Below are positions 55,510-64,000 of a DNA stretch of 64,000 nt, in pieces. The translations under genes were made by a program, and so were the position numbers. The stretch comes from an uncultured Gammaproteobacteria bacterium (GTDB lineage: Bacteria > Pseudomonadota > Gammaproteobacteria > Nitrosococcales > Methylophagaceae). The stretch covers positions 1 to 64,000 of the forward strand of contig CAJQLA010000017.1 of NCBI GenBank assembly GCA_905479075.1, written 5' to 3'. Every line of letters begins with the position of its first letter. Within the stretch, counting starts at the first letter, position 1. Under the pieces are notes generated by a model. It worked only from the letters and a program-made list of their open reading frames with translations, searched no databases and was not told the DNA's origin.

Positions 55510-56399
55510 TGTACGTTGACTTCTCAAATCTACGTGGTGAATTGAGTTTCAATGAATCATTGTCCAAGTACACTTCATGGCGTGTAGGTGGTATCGCACA
55601 ATGTTTTTATCGTCCAGCAGATAAAGAAGATTTAGCGGAGTTTTTATCTCAACTACCAGTCGCAGAGCCTATCTTATGGTTAGGGCTGGGTAGCAATTTA
55701 TTGGTTAGAGATGGTGGCTTTCCGGGTACGGTGATCGCGACGGCAGGTATCTTGCAATCATTAGAAGTCGAAGCTAATACATTGATTGCCGATGTTGGTG
55801 TGTATTGCAGTAAGTTAGCTAAAATGGCAGCCAGACATAGTTTAGCTGGCGCTGCCTTTTTTGCAGGTATTCCTGGCACATTAGGTGGTGCTCTAGCAAT
55901 GAATGCGGGTGCTCATGGTGTTGAAACATGGTCTTTGGTAACACAAGTAACAACGATAGATAGACAAGGTGAATATCATCAGCGTAGCCCAGATGAATAT
56001 ACTATTAGCTATCGTCATGTAGAACCGCCTGCTGAAGAATGGTTTATATCAGCCAAACTCGTTTTAGAGGAAGGTGATAAGGACAGTGAAACAGCTGAAA
56101 TTAAATCACTATTAAAACGAAGAAATGCCACTCAACCCACTAACCAACCTTGTGCAGGTTCTGTCTTCAGAAACCCAGAAAATGACTTTGCAGGACGTTT
56201 AATAGAAACAGAAGGTTTGAAAGGCTTGACTGTTGGCGGCGCTCAAGTTTCAGAAAAGCACGCTAACTTCATAGTTAATACGGGTTCGGCAACTGCAGCA
56301 GATATTGAAGCACTGATTTTATTAGTGCAGCAAAAAATTGAAGTTGCTCATGGCGTTCGCCTACAACCTGAAGTTCATATTGTCGGGGAGGTTGCCTAA
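55509..56399 (+). CDS. murB: UDP-N-acetylenolpyruvoylglucosamine reductase MurB
   Basis: A FAD enzyme that reduces UDP-GlcNAc-enolpyruvate to UDP-MurNAc. Features: YTSWRVGGIAQCFYRPADKE, LGLGSNLLVRDGGFPGTVI, AGIPGTLGGALAMNAGAHG with FAD contacts, CAGSVFRNPENDFAGRLIE with the catalytic Ser, and ISEKHANFIVN-type end. Start is GTG at 55509. Being within the dcw cluster between murC and ddl differs from E. coli but is common elsewhere. MurA is not in this window. Confidence 0.94.
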   Translation: MYVDFSNLRGELSFNESLSKYTSWRVGGIAQCFYRPADKEDLAEFLSQLPVAEPILWLGLGSNLLVRDGGFPGTVIATAGILQSLEVEANTLIADVGVYCSKLAKMAARHSLAGAAFFAGIPGTLGGALAMNAGAHGVETWSLVTQVTTIDRQGEYHQRSPDEYTISYRHVEPPAEEWFISAKLVLEEGDKDSETAEIKSLLKRRNATQPTNQPCAGSVFRNPENDFAGRLIETEGLKGLTVGGAQVSEKHANFIVNTGSATAADIEALILLVQQKIEVAHGVRLQPEVHIVGEVA

Positions 56400-57328
56400 T
56401 GGTTTCAGCAACTGACTTTGGCAAAGTGGCAGTTTTGATGGGTGGAATTTCAGCCGAGCGTGAGATTTCAGTGAAAAGTGGTGAAGCGGTACTTGCTGCA
56501 TTACTCAGACAAAATATTGATGCTCATAAAGTCGATGTTGGTGTGAATATTAACGCAGACTTAGTCACAGGGAAATTTGATCGTGCATTCGTCATTCTTC
56601 ACGGTCGTGGTGGCGAAGATGGTCAGATTCAGGGTGTACTTGATTCATTAGCCATTCCCTATAGTGGCTCTAGTATGGAAGGTTCAGTGCTTTCCATGAA
56701 TAAAGTGTTAAGTAAAGTTCTTTGGCAACAACAAGGTTTGCCGACACCAAAATTTGAGTTAGTAACTCAAGAAACTGATTTGGATGGACTCATTGTTAAA
56801 TTAGGACTGCCGTTATTTATAAAACCTGTTAACGAAGGTTCAAGTATAGGTATGACTAAAGTCAATGCCACTTCGGAACTCGCAGAGGCCATTAATTTAG
56901 CACTTGAGTATGACAGTGAAGTGATCGCTGAATCGTGGATTGATGGTGATGAATACACAGTAGGTATTGTTGCTGGTGAGACACTACCCGTTATTCAGTT
57001 GGTGACGCCCAATGAGTTCTATGACTTTGATGCTAAATACCAAGCAGGTACAACGCAATATCTATGCCCTACAAACCTTAATGCTAGTGAAGAAGCTCAA
57101 TGTCGGGCCATAGCAAAAAAAGCTTTTGAAGGGGTGAGAATGTCAGGTTGGGGCCGTATCGATTTTATGAGGGATAAATCAGGTCAATTTTATTTATTAG
57201 AAGCAAACAGTGTTCCCGGAATGACTGATCACAGCTTAGTACCCATGGCAGCGAAAGAATCGGGCATGAATTTCGATCAATTAGTTTGGAAAATTTTGGA
57301 AACGAGTATGGGCAATAACAATGGCTAA
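56399..57328 (+). CDS. ddl: D-alanine--D-alanine ligase
   Basis: ATP-grasp ligase that makes the D-Ala-D-Ala dipeptide used by MurF; the D-alanine would come from Alr. Motifs: VLMGGISAEREISVKSGEAV, HGRGGEDGQIQGVLD, FIKPVNEGSSIGMTKV, ESWIDGDEYTVGIV and LLEANSVPGMTDHSLVP. Length, 309 residues, is normal for DdlB. It overlaps ftsQ by eight bases. Confidence 0.96.
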   Translation: MVSATDFGKVAVLMGGISAEREISVKSGEAVLAALLRQNIDAHKVDVGVNINADLVTGKFDRAFVILHGRGGEDGQIQGVLDSLAIPYSGSSMEGSVLSMNKVLSKVLWQQQGLPTPKFELVTQETDLDGLIVKLGLPLFIKPVNEGSSIGMTKVNATSELAEAINLALEYDSEVIAESWIDGDEYTVGIVAGETLPVIQLVTPNEFYDFDAKYQAGTTQYLCPTNLNASEEAQCRAIAKKAFEGVRMSGWGRIDFMRDKSGQFYLLEANSVPGMTDHSLVPMAAKESGMNFDQLVWKILETSMGNNNG

Positions 57329-58100
57329 AGCGATGAAAAAAGGCGCAACTCGCAAGCCTGTACGCAAGGCTAAGCAAACTGTTTCTTGGCGGAAACAGTT
57401 ACGACAATTAGCAGCACTATCGGCAGTGTTGTTGTTTGTTGCTGGTATTTATCAGCTTGGTCAAAGCGATACATTGCCAATTCGCCATGTCACTGTAGAA
57501 GGCAAATTTAGTCATGTTGAAAAAGGTGTCCTTGTGAAAGCCGTGGGTCCTTATACCCGAGGTGGTTTCTTAAGTATCGACGTGGCCAGAATCAGACAAG
57601 AAGGTGAAGCCTTACCTTGGGTGAAAACAATTCAAGTTAGAAGAATATGGCCTGACAGACTGCATTTAATTGTTGAGGAACAAATAGCGGTGGCGCACTG
57701 GAAGGATCATGAATTTCTGAATGATGCGGGTGAAAAATTTTCATCAACTAAAATAAAAAAATTGACTGGTTTAGTTGTTTTAGAGGGGCCAGAAAATAGC
57801 CATAGATTAATGACCAAACGATATTTAACGATGGTGCAACAACTCAAAAAACATAAGTTAAGTATAAAAAGATTAGTGATGGATGAAAGACGCGCTTGGA
57901 AACTGGTTTTAAATAACGAGGTCCAGGTTGTATTAGGACGGGCCAATAGCGAAATGCGTTTCAAACGATTTATAACGATGTATCAACATGACTTGCAACA
58001 CTATCAAGCTCAAATTGCTGAGATGGACATGCGTTATACCAATGGTTTTTCAGTAGTTTGGAAGTCAGAACAAAAACCTGATTTTAACGGAACAGTATGA
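57321..58100 (+). CDS. ftsQ: Cell division protein FtsQ
   Basis: A bitopic division protein of 259 residues: a very basic cytoplasmic tail (KKGATRKPVRKAKQ), one membrane helix (LAALSAVLLFVAGIYQLG), a POTRA domain (IRHVTVEGKFSHVEKGVL) and a beta domain (RRAWKLVLNNEVQVVLGR). It recruits FtsL-FtsB to the divisome. It overlaps ftsA by four bases. Confidence 0.94.
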   Translation: MAKAMKKGATRKPVRKAKQTVSWRKQLRQLAALSAVLLFVAGIYQLGQSDTLPIRHVTVEGKFSHVEKGVLVKAVGPYTRGGFLSIDVARIRQEGEALPWVKTIQVRRIWPDRLHLIVEEQIAVAHWKDHEFLNDAGEKFSSTKIKKLTGLVVLEGPENSHRLMTKRYLTMVQQLKKHKLSIKRLVMDERRAWKLVLNNEVQVVLGRANSEMRFKRFITMYQHDLQHYQAQIAEMDMRYTNGFSVVWKSEQKPDFNGTV

Positions 58101-59350
58101 TGATGAAGAAAAGTGATAAAGATTTAATCGTTGGCCTAGATATAGGTACATCGAAAGTAGTGGCTATTGTTGCTGCACCTGTATTGGATGCGGGTCCAAA
58201 TGATAATGCGTTAGAGATTATTGGCTTAGGCTCACACCCAGCGAGAGGGATGAAGAAAGGTGTCGTGGTCAATATAGAATCAACGGTGCAATCGATTCAA
58301 CGTGCTGTTGAAGAAGCTGAATTGATGGCAGGCTGTCAGATTCACTCTGTTTACGCGGGCATTGCAGGAAGCCATATTCGTAGTCTGAATTCACATGGCA
58401 CTGTCGCGATACGAGATAAAGAAGTGACGCAAGGTGATATTGAGCGTGTGCTGGATGCCGCTAAAGCCGTTCATTTCCCTGGTGACCAACAACTACTCCA
58501 TGTGATGCCGCAGGAATACATTATTGATAATCAAGAAGGTATTCGTGAACCAATCGGGATGTCTGGGGTTCGCTTAGAAGCCAAAGTTCATTTAATAACA
58601 GGGGCTGTCAGCGCCGCTCAAAATATCAGCAAATGTATTGAACGCTGTGGCTTGACTGTTGACGGCATTATTTTAGAACAAATGGCATCTTCTTATTCTG
58701 TTCTTGAGCAAGATGAAAAAGAGCTGGGTGTTTGTTTGGTTGATATCGGCGGCGGTACTACAGACATTGCCATTTATATTGATGGTGCCATTAGACATAC
58801 CGCTGTTATTCCTATTGCTGGTGACCAAGTGACCAATGATATTGCTGTTGCTTTGAGAACACCGACGCAATATGCAGAAGAAATCAAAATGAAATATGCC
58901 TGTGCACTGACACAACTCGCTAGGGAAGATGAAACAATCGAAGTTCCTAGTGTAGGCGATAGACCACCAAGACAATTAGCAAGACAGACATTAGCAGAGG
59001 TTGTAGAACCTCGTTATGAGGAATTATTAATGTTAGTACAGGCTGAATTAAGGCGCAGTGGTTTTGAAGAATTACTGGCTGCTGGTGTGGTACTAACGGG
59101 AGGTAGCTCGAAAATGGAAGGGGTTATTGAATTAGCGGAAGAAGTATTCCATCTTCCTGTTCGTTTGGGTTTACCGCAGCATGTTGGCGGTTTAGTGGAA
59201 GCGGTTAGAAACCCAATTCATGCGACGGGTGTGGGCTTATTACTATTTGGGAATAAGAGCGAAGTCAGTGGGCAGTCAGAGACAAAAATGGGTAGCGGGT
59301 TTAAAGAAATGTTGGCACGAATGAAAAGTTGGTTCCAGGGTAATTTTTAG
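58097..59350 (+). CDS. ftsA: Cell division protein FtsA
   Basis: Actin-like protein that tethers FtsZ to the membrane. ATP-binding segments LIVGLDIGTSKVVAIVA, LVDIGGGTTDIAIYIDGA and GVVLTGGSSKMEGV are seen. The C-terminus (LARMKSWFQGNF) is the amphipathic membrane helix. There is a run of three ATG codons at the start (58097-58105); the first overlaps the ftsQ stop. Length, 417 residues, is normal. Confidence 0.96.
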   Translation: MMMKKSDKDLIVGLDIGTSKVVAIVAAPVLDAGPNDNALEIIGLGSHPARGMKKGVVVNIESTVQSIQRAVEEAELMAGCQIHSVYAGIAGSHIRSLNSHGTVAIRDKEVTQGDIERVLDAAKAVHFPGDQQLLHVMPQEYIIDNQEGIREPIGMSGVRLEAKVHLITGAVSAAQNISKCIERCGLTVDGIILEQMASSYSVLEQDEKELGVCLVDIGGGTTDIAIYIDGAIRHTAVIPIAGDQVTNDIAVALRTPTQYAEEIKMKYACALTQLAREDETIEVPSVGDRPPRQLARQTLAEVVEPRYEELLMLVQAELRRSGFEELLAAGVVLTGGSSKMEGVIELAEEVFHLPVRLGLPQHVGGLVEAVRNPIHATGVGLLLFGNKSEVSGQSETKMGSGFKEMLARMKSWFQGNF

Positions 59351-59395
59351 GGTTTAGATTTTTAACGTATTGCTAGAGTAAATTGGGAGAGAAAA

Positions 59396-60553
59396 ATGAC
59401 ATTTGAATTGATTGACACATATACACAGAATGCCGTGATCAAAGTGATAGGGGTCGGTGGCGGTGGCGGTAATGCATTAGAGCATATGGTGGCAAACCAA
59501 ATTGAGGGTGTTGATTTTATCTGTGCAAATACAGATGCACAGGCCTTAAGGAAAAGTTCGGCCACAACGCAATTACAATTGGGTACAGATATCACCAAAG
59601 GGCTCGGTGCAGGAGCAGATCCAGATATTGGTCGACAAGCTGCTTTGGAAGATAGAGAACGTATTATCGAAGTGATTAGTGGTGCAGATATGATCTTTAT
59701 TACCGCAGGAATGGGTGGTGGTACAGGGACAGGTGCAGCACCCATCGTGGCACAAGTAGCAAAGGAAATGGGTATTTTAACAGTTGCTGTTGTAACTAAG
59801 CCTTTCCCTTTTGAAGGTGGTAAGCGTTTAAGTGTCGCTAAAACTGGACTGGAAGAATTAGGTCAGCATGTAGATTCATTAATCACCATTCCAAATGAAA
59901 AACTATTGGCCGTTTTAGGTAAGCAAATGAGTTTACTTAATGCCTTTAAAGCAGCTAATGATGTATTACTAGGTGCTGTACAGGGTATTGCTGAATTGAT
60001 TACTCGTGAAGGTATGATCAACGTCGACTTTGCGGATGTTCGCACAGTGATGTCTGAAATGGGTATGGCAATGATGGGTACTGGGCAAGCAAAAGGCGAG
60101 AGTCGTGCTACCGAGGCCGCTGAACATGCTGTTTCAAGCCCATTGCTTGAAGATATTGATTTGGCGGGCGCTCGTGGTGTGCTGGTTAATATCACTGCGG
60201 GTTTGGATATGACTATCGGTGAATTCGAAGAGGTAGGTAATACGATTAAGGAATTTGCTTCTGATGATGCGACCGTTGTTGTCGGTACTGTTATTGATCC
60301 AGAAATGACAGATGAACTACGTGTAACGGTTGTTGCAACTGGTTTAGGGATGCCAGCTATAGCGAAAGTTGATTTACCCGAAGAGATTGATGCACCTCAA
60401 ATTGAGATTGTGAAAAAGTCAGTTGATATCGATTATGATAAACCAACTATCATCCGTAAGGATGAGGAAGCGCAGCAAAAACAAGTTGCTGGCAGTGATA
60501 TTAATATGGAATATTTAGATATTCCAGCATTTTTACGTCGCCAAGCAGACTAA
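59396..60553 (+). CDS. ftsZ: Cell division protein FtsZ
   Basis: The tubulin-like GTPase that forms the division ring. GTP-binding motifs: [21 protein letters not shown], the tubulin signature [15 protein letters not shown], and [11 protein letters not shown]. The C-terminal tail ends with [13 protein letters not shown], the conserved peptide that binds FtsA and ZipA. Length, 385 residues, is normal. GGGAGAGAAAA precedes its ATG, 45 bases after ftsA. Confidence 0.97.
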   Translation: MTFELIDTYTQNAVIKVIGVGGGGGNALEHMVANQIEGVDFICANTDAQALRKSSATTQLQLGTDITKGLGAGADPDIGRQAALEDRERIIEVISGADMIFITAGMGGGTGTGAAPIVAQVAKEMGILTVAVVTKPFPFEGGKRLSVAKTGLEELGQHVDSLITIPNEKLLAVLGKQMSLLNAFKAANDVLLGAVQGIAELITREGMINVDFADVRTVMSEMGMAMMGTGQAKGESRATEAAEHAVSSPLLEDIDLAGARGVLVNITAGLDMTIGEFEEVGNTIKEFASDDATVVVGTVIDPEMTDELRVTVVATGLGMPAIAKVDLPEEIDAPQIEIVKKSVDIDYDKPTIIRKDEEAQQKQVAGSDINMEYLDIPAFLRRQAD

Positions 60554-60633
60554 GTAAGATCGCAAAGGATGGTTGTAAATCACGAGCTTGTGATAATATA
60601 ACCAGATCTAAGTGTAGTGGAGGATTTGGCAGA

Positions 60634-61551
60634 GTGATAAAGCAACGAACATTGAAAAATGTGATTCGTGCGACTGGCGTTGGGTTACATAGTGGTGACA
60701 CTGTATATCTGACCTTACGACCTGCCGCTCCAGACACTGGCATTATCTTTAGACGTGTTGATCTTGACCCTGTGGTCGAGATTGAGGCTAAAGCAGAAAA
60801 TGTGGGTGAAACGGCCTTATCAACTACGTTGATTGAGCATGGTGAGAAGGTTTCAACGGTTGAACATTTATTATCAGCCTTTGCCGGTTTGGGAATTGAT
60901 AATGCTTATATTGATCTAAATGCGCCTGAAGTACCGATTATGGATGGTAGTGCTGGTCCATTTGTATTTCTGGTTCAATCAGCAGGTATTGAAGAGCAAT
61001 CAGTTGCTAAGAAGTTTATCCAAATCAAAAAGACTGTGTTACTCGAGGATGGTGACAAATGGGCGAAGTTTGAACCTTTTAATGGCTTTAAAGTCAGTTT
61101 TACAATTGATTTTCAACATCCTGTGTTTACTGATCGCCCGCAAGAGGTTGAAGTGGATTTTTCTTCAACGTCATTTGTACGTGAAGTGAGTAGGGCTCGT
61201 ACTTTTGGTTTCATGAAAGACATTGAAAAATTGCGTGAAAATAATCTCGCATTGGGTGGTAGTATGGACAATGCTATCGTTGTTGATGATTATCGCGTCG
61301 TTAATGAAGACGGGTTACGCTATGAAGATGAGTTTGTCCGCCACAAAGTGTTAGATGCAATTGGCGATCTGTATTTATTAGGGCATAGTTTGATAGGTGC
61401 GTTCAGTGGCCATAAATCAGGCCACGAAGTTAATAATATGTTACTACGTAAATTACTTGAGCAAGAAGATGCTTGGGAACTAGTTAGCTTTGATGATGAG
61501 AAAGATGCGCCTATTTTATTTAGTAGGCCGGCAGCCTCTATTGTAAGTTAG
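60634..61551 (+). CDS. lpxC: UDP-3-O-acyl-GlcNAc deacetylase LpxC
   Basis: Zinc amidase that commits carbon to lipid A. Motifs: [39 protein letters not shown] with a zinc His, [10 protein letters not shown], and [17 protein letters not shown] with the other zinc ligands. Length, 305 residues, is normal. Start is GTG at 60634 with GTGGAGG ahead. It follows ftsZ by 80 bases and converges on dciA with two bases between stops. Confidence 0.96.
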   Translation: MIKQRTLKNVIRATGVGLHSGDTVYLTLRPAAPDTGIIFRRVDLDPVVEIEAKAENVGETALSTTLIEHGEKVSTVEHLLSAFAGLGIDNAYIDLNAPEVPIMDGSAGPFVFLVQSAGIEEQSVAKKFIQIKKTVLLEDGDKWAKFEPFNGFKVSFTIDFQHPVFTDRPQEVEVDFSSTSFVREVSRARTFGFMKDIEKLRENNLALGGSMDNAIVVDDYRVVNEDGLRYEDEFVRHKVLDAIGDLYLLGHSLIGAFSGHKSGHEVNNMLLRKLLEQEDAWELVSFDDEKDAPILFSRPAASIVS

Positions 61552-61553
61552 GA

Positions 61554-61982
61554 TCAGCGTTTAGCGAGTTTGTTCAAGGCTGTTTTTAGAAGGCCTTCAT
61601 CAAGGTTATTAGCAGTTTCTGTGAGTGCTGTAGCAGCATCATTGGGAAGTGATAAATCGTTAGTCGTTTTATCTTGAAGCGGGTAATAACGCTGACGTAC
61701 TTTAACTTCGATGTGTTTGATGTTTTTATTTAATTCGTCAGATAATGTTTTGCACAGAACGGGTGCTTGAAAACGGATTAGACTCGCATAAGACGGGTTG
61801 TCTGTATGAATAATAAGTTTGTCACCATTGAGGTTAGCGAGCCGACAATGTGCTGAAAACTGGGTTGGTAAGATTTGTTGTAATAAGTGGTTCAACTGCT
61901 CTAAATTTTGGGCACGCTGGGTTAGTTTGCTAAGCGTCGAATGATGCTTACAAATGGAATTAATGCGTTCGGGCCGTTTCAT
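61554..61982 (-). CDS. dciA: DciA-family (DUF721) helicase-loading protein
   Basis: A 142-residue protein with a KH-like N-terminal DUF721 domain: LEQLNHLLQQILPTQFSAHC, KLIIHTDNPSYASLIRFQAP and KHIEVKVRQRYYP. The C-terminal third is polar and probably loose. DciA proteins help load the DnaB helicase in bacteria that lack phage-derived DnaC loaders. Location between lpxC and the M23 peptidase/secA is the common one. DnaB is encoded at 33 kb in the same window. Confidence 0.85.
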   Translation of the reverse strand: MKRPERINSICKHHSTLSKLTQRAQNLEQLNHLLQQILPTQFSAHCRLANLNGDKLIIHTDNPSYASLIRFQAPVLCKTLSDELNKNIKHIEVKVRQRYYPLQDKTTNDLSLPNDAATALTETANNLDEGLLKTALNKLAKR

Positions 61983-62017
61983 ATCGTTATGTTGTATGTA
62001 TCTTTAAGAGGAATAGT

Positions 62018-62917
62018 ATGCAGGTTATCATTATATCGCCTAATAATACGACACATAAACATTGGCATTTGTCAGTTATGCAGCAGTGGGTCATTGGTTT
62101 ATTAGCATTAATAACCATTTTCTCCTTAATTTTTACTGCTAAACATTGGTTTCAGCCAAGTGATAAATTTGAGACTGCCGTGGTCGAGAATATTGTTGAA
62201 GTATTTGTGCCGTCGTCGGATAGTCAAAAAAAACAAGAACAAATTCATGCCTATTATGCCAAACGCTTAGGTAGCCTTCAGGCTCAAGCTGTTCGATTAA
62301 AAGCATTAACTGACAAACTAGCAGAGCTAAGTGGTATAGATAACGCATCATTACTTTTAGATGAAAGTTTAGCTGGACAAGGTGGGATTGAAAGACAAGG
62401 CCAAGTTTTAACAAATCATGATTTTGAATCAGGTTTTTTAGAGCTTGAAGATGTCTTCTACACGCAGTCTGAGCACCTAATAAAATTACAAGACTACTTA
62501 ATTACCGAAGATGGGATTAAATCAGCAATACCCAGTGGTAAACCAATTAAGGATGGGCGTATTTCATCCTATTACGGTAAACGTATTGACCCATTTAATG
62601 GCAAAAAAACATTTCATCATGGGCTCGATATTGCCGGCAAAGAAGGTAGCAAGGTTGTTGCCGTAGCCGATGGCATTGTCAGCTGGCAGGGTAAAAGAGG
62701 TGCCTACGGTGAAATGATTGAAATTGATCATGGTAATGGCTATCAAACCCGTTATGCACATAATAAAAAACTCACGGTATCACTCGGCGACAGGATAAAA
62801 AAAGACCAAGTTATCGCTTTAGTAGGGTCAACTGGACGTTCGACAGGACCCCATGTTCATTTTGAAGTCTTACGTGATGGCAAAACTGTCAATCCATACA
62901 GTTTTGTAAAAAATTAG
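62018..62917 (+). CDS. Membrane-anchored M23 (LytM) peptidase
   Basis: A 299-residue protein with an N-terminal membrane segment (VIGLLALITIFSLIFTA), a coiled coil (about residues 65-115) and a C-terminal LytM domain: SSYYGKRIDPFNGKKTFHHG with the first zinc His, LDIAGKEG with the Asp ligand, YGEMIEIDHGNGYQTRYAHN and GRSTGPHVHFEVL with the HxH pair. All expected zinc residues are present, so it should be an active peptidoglycan endopeptidase. It precedes secA, the place taken by secM in E. coli. Confidence 0.9.
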   Translation: MQVIIISPNNTTHKHWHLSVMQQWVIGLLALITIFSLIFTAKHWFQPSDKFETAVVENIVEVFVPSSDSQKKQEQIHAYYAKRLGSLQAQAVRLKALTDKLAELSGIDNASLLLDESLAGQGGIERQGQVLTNHDFESGFLELEDVFYTQSEHLIKLQDYLITEDGIKSAIPSGKPIKDGRISSYYGKRIDPFNGKKTFHHGLDIAGKEGSKVVAVADGIVSWQGKRGAYGEMIEIDHGNGYQTRYAHNKKLTVSLGDRIKKDQVIALVGSTGRSTGPHVHFEVLRDGKTVNPYSFVKN

Positions 62918-62961
62918 AACTTGTTTTTCTAAATTCCGCCACCACATAGGTAAATAGACTT

Positions 62962-62990
62962 TAGACCTGTCTGAGTCTACGCGTTATAAT
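62962..62990 (+). promoter_or_regulatory. Promoter of secA flanked by ACGCGT sites
   Basis: TAGACC (62962-62967, four of six -35 bases) is 17 bases from a perfect TATAAT (62985-62990). Two ACGCGT palindromes (62979-62984 and 62992-62997) flank the -10 box and could be a regulator site. Confidence 0.65.
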
Positions 62991-63049
62991 CACGCGTTTA
63001 TATAGATTCCGATCACAATACTCGGCTCAGAACAAGGTAGTGAGAAACA

Positions 63050-64000
63050 ATGGTAAGTAAGTTATTCGGTAAGATCTTTGGTAGTCGAAATGACAGGGTG
63101 CTGAAGAAGTTACGGAAAGTCATTAAGCAAATTAATGATTTTGAAGCCAGTATTCAACAGCTCGATGACGAAGCATTAAAAGCGAAAACATCAGAGTTTC
63201 GTCAGCAGTTAGCTGATGGTAAAACGATTGATGATATTCTTCCTGAAGCTTTTGCTGTCGTACGTGAGGCGGGAATAAGAGCATTAGACATGCGTCATTT
63301 CGACGTCCAACTGATAGGTGGTTTTGTTCTTAACTCTGGCAAAATAGCCGAAATGCGTACTGGTGAAGGTAAAACCTTAGTCGCAACACTCGCTGTTTAT
63401 CTCAATGCACTCGAAGGTAATGGGGTTCACGTTGTTACTGTTAATGACTATTTAGCCAAACGTGACTCAGAATGGATGGGGCAATTATATAATTTCCTAG
63501 GAATGACTACGGGCGTCATCATTGCTGGCTTATCGACAGAAGAACGCCGCGCTGCCTACAACTCTGATATCACCTACGGTACTAATAACGAGTTTGGGTT
63601 TGATTATCTTCGAGACAATATGGCATTCAGTCAAGAAGATAAAGTCCAACGTGAACTGCACTTTGCGGTTATTGATGAAGTTGATTCAATTCTAATCGAC
63701 GAAGCACGTACACCACTCATTATTTCAGGTCCAGCTGAAGATAGCTCTGAGTTGTATATGCGCATGAATGCCTTGATACCGAACCTATCCAAGCAAATAG
63801 GTGAAGGTGAGGAAATAGAAGTTGAGGGTGATTACACTGTTGATGAAAAATCAAAACAGGTACATTTTACCGAGCAAGGTCACGAGAAAATTGAACAACT
63901 GCTAGCTGAAGCTGGCATTTTGAATGAAGATGCAAGTTTGTATGATGCAGCAAATATCAGCCTTATGCACCATGTCACTGCCGCTTTAAGAGCGCATGTG
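63050..64000 (+). CDS. secA: Preprotein translocase ATPase SecA, 5' part
   Basis: The first 317 codons of secA; the gene runs off the window. The start [20 protein letters not shown], then [18 protein letters not shown] (Walker A), [30 protein letters not shown] and [19 protein letters not shown] (Walker B region) are unmistakable. SecA drives proteins through SecYEG. The preprotein cross-linking domain begins before the cut. Start is the ATG at 63050, 132 bases after the M23 gene. Confidence 0.97.
   Translation, partial: MVSKLFGKIFGSRNDRVLKKLRKVIKQINDFEASIQQLDDEALKAKTSEFRQQLADGKTIDDILPEAFAVVREAGIRALDMRHFDVQLIGGFVLNSGKIAEMRTGEGKTLVATLAVYLNALEGNGVHVVTVNDYLAKRDSEWMGQLYNFLGMTTGVIIAGLSTEERRAAYNSDITYGTNNEFGFDYLRDNMAFSQEDKVQRELHFAVIDEVDSILIDEARTPLIISGPAEDSSELYMRMNALIPNLSKQIGEGEEIEVEGDYTVDEKSKQVHFTEQGHEKIEQLLAEAGILNEDASLYDAANISLMHHVTAALRAHV

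Noticed and set aside
60573..60606. Possible lpxC promoter and inverted repeat ATCAC...GTGAT after ftsZ
   Set aside because: The -35/-10 spacing and match are poor; not strong enough to list as a site.

Overview
The window looks like a conserved chromosomal segment of an AT-rich gammaproteobacterium. Support comes from gammaproteobacterial gene orders (mtnA/mtaD-ubiG-mupP, rsmI/lpoA-yraN-dolP, the full dcw cluster running into lpxC and secA), a class A RNase P RNA and an E. coli-like 5S rRNA. Protein style and neighbourhoods (HpnC, sulfide:quinone oxidoreductase, SulP, PnuT) would suit the Methylophaga/Piscirickettsiaceae area, but no genus-defining gene is present and that placement is a guess.

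Layout. 1-0.3 kb: 3' end of a 5S rRNA with two terminator-like hairpins. 0.4-7 kb: a cupin protein, then on the minus strand a secreted hypothetical protein, a rhodanese, squalene synthase HpnC, RmuC, a HAD phosphatase, UbiG and MTA/SAH deaminase. 7-9.6 kb: MtnA, an SDR and a divergent phosphotransferase. 9.6-12.8 kb: a thiamine-uptake operon on the minus strand (sigma70-type promoter, TPP riboswitch, TonB-dependent receptor, YkoF-like protein, PnuT). 12.8-17.1 kb: SulP, sulfide:quinone oxidoreductase, hypoxanthine-DNA glycosylase and a DUF3465 protein. 17.3-20.6 kb: apaH, then ribH-nusB-thiL-pgpA. 20.6-26.1 kb: a type IV pilin and a minor-pilin operon (fimT-pilW-pilX-pilV-like) ending in an unusually large 763-residue prepilin. 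26.1-29 kb: PfkB kinase, RNase D, glutaredoxin-like protein, MoaB. 29.1-32.9 kb: OmpA-like lipoprotein, rlmB, rpsF-rpsR-DUF2232-rplI. 33-37.4 kb: dnaB-alr-radA-hemJ. 37.4-41.2 kb: dolP, yraN, lpoA and divergent rsmI. 41.2-43.1 kb: rnpB, an outer-membrane beta-barrel gene, and a degenerate second copy of the rnpB 3' end. 43.1-61.6 kb: mraZ-rsmH-ftsL-ftsI-murE-murF-mraY-murD-ftsW-murG-murC-murB-ddl-ftsQ-ftsA-ftsZ-lpxC. 61.6-64 kb: dciA, an M23 peptidase and the 5' part of secA.

Most of the window is housekeeping: peptidoglycan precursor synthesis and division, translation, replication (DnaB with DciA) and envelope maintenance. Most peptidoglycan genes abut or overlap by a few bases, implying one long transcript driven at least partly by the strong promoter and MraZ operator before mraZ. 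Thiamine appears twice: scavenging by the TPP-controlled uptake operon and phosphorylation of thiamine monophosphate by ThiL.

The most unusual parts are the minor-pilin operon, which has no separate pilY1 but ends in a giant Cys/His-rich prepilin with two tandem Cys repeats, and the direct repeat of the rnpB 3' end that brackets a single outer-membrane protein gene. I saw no CRISPR array, transposase, phage gene or clearly novel defence system.
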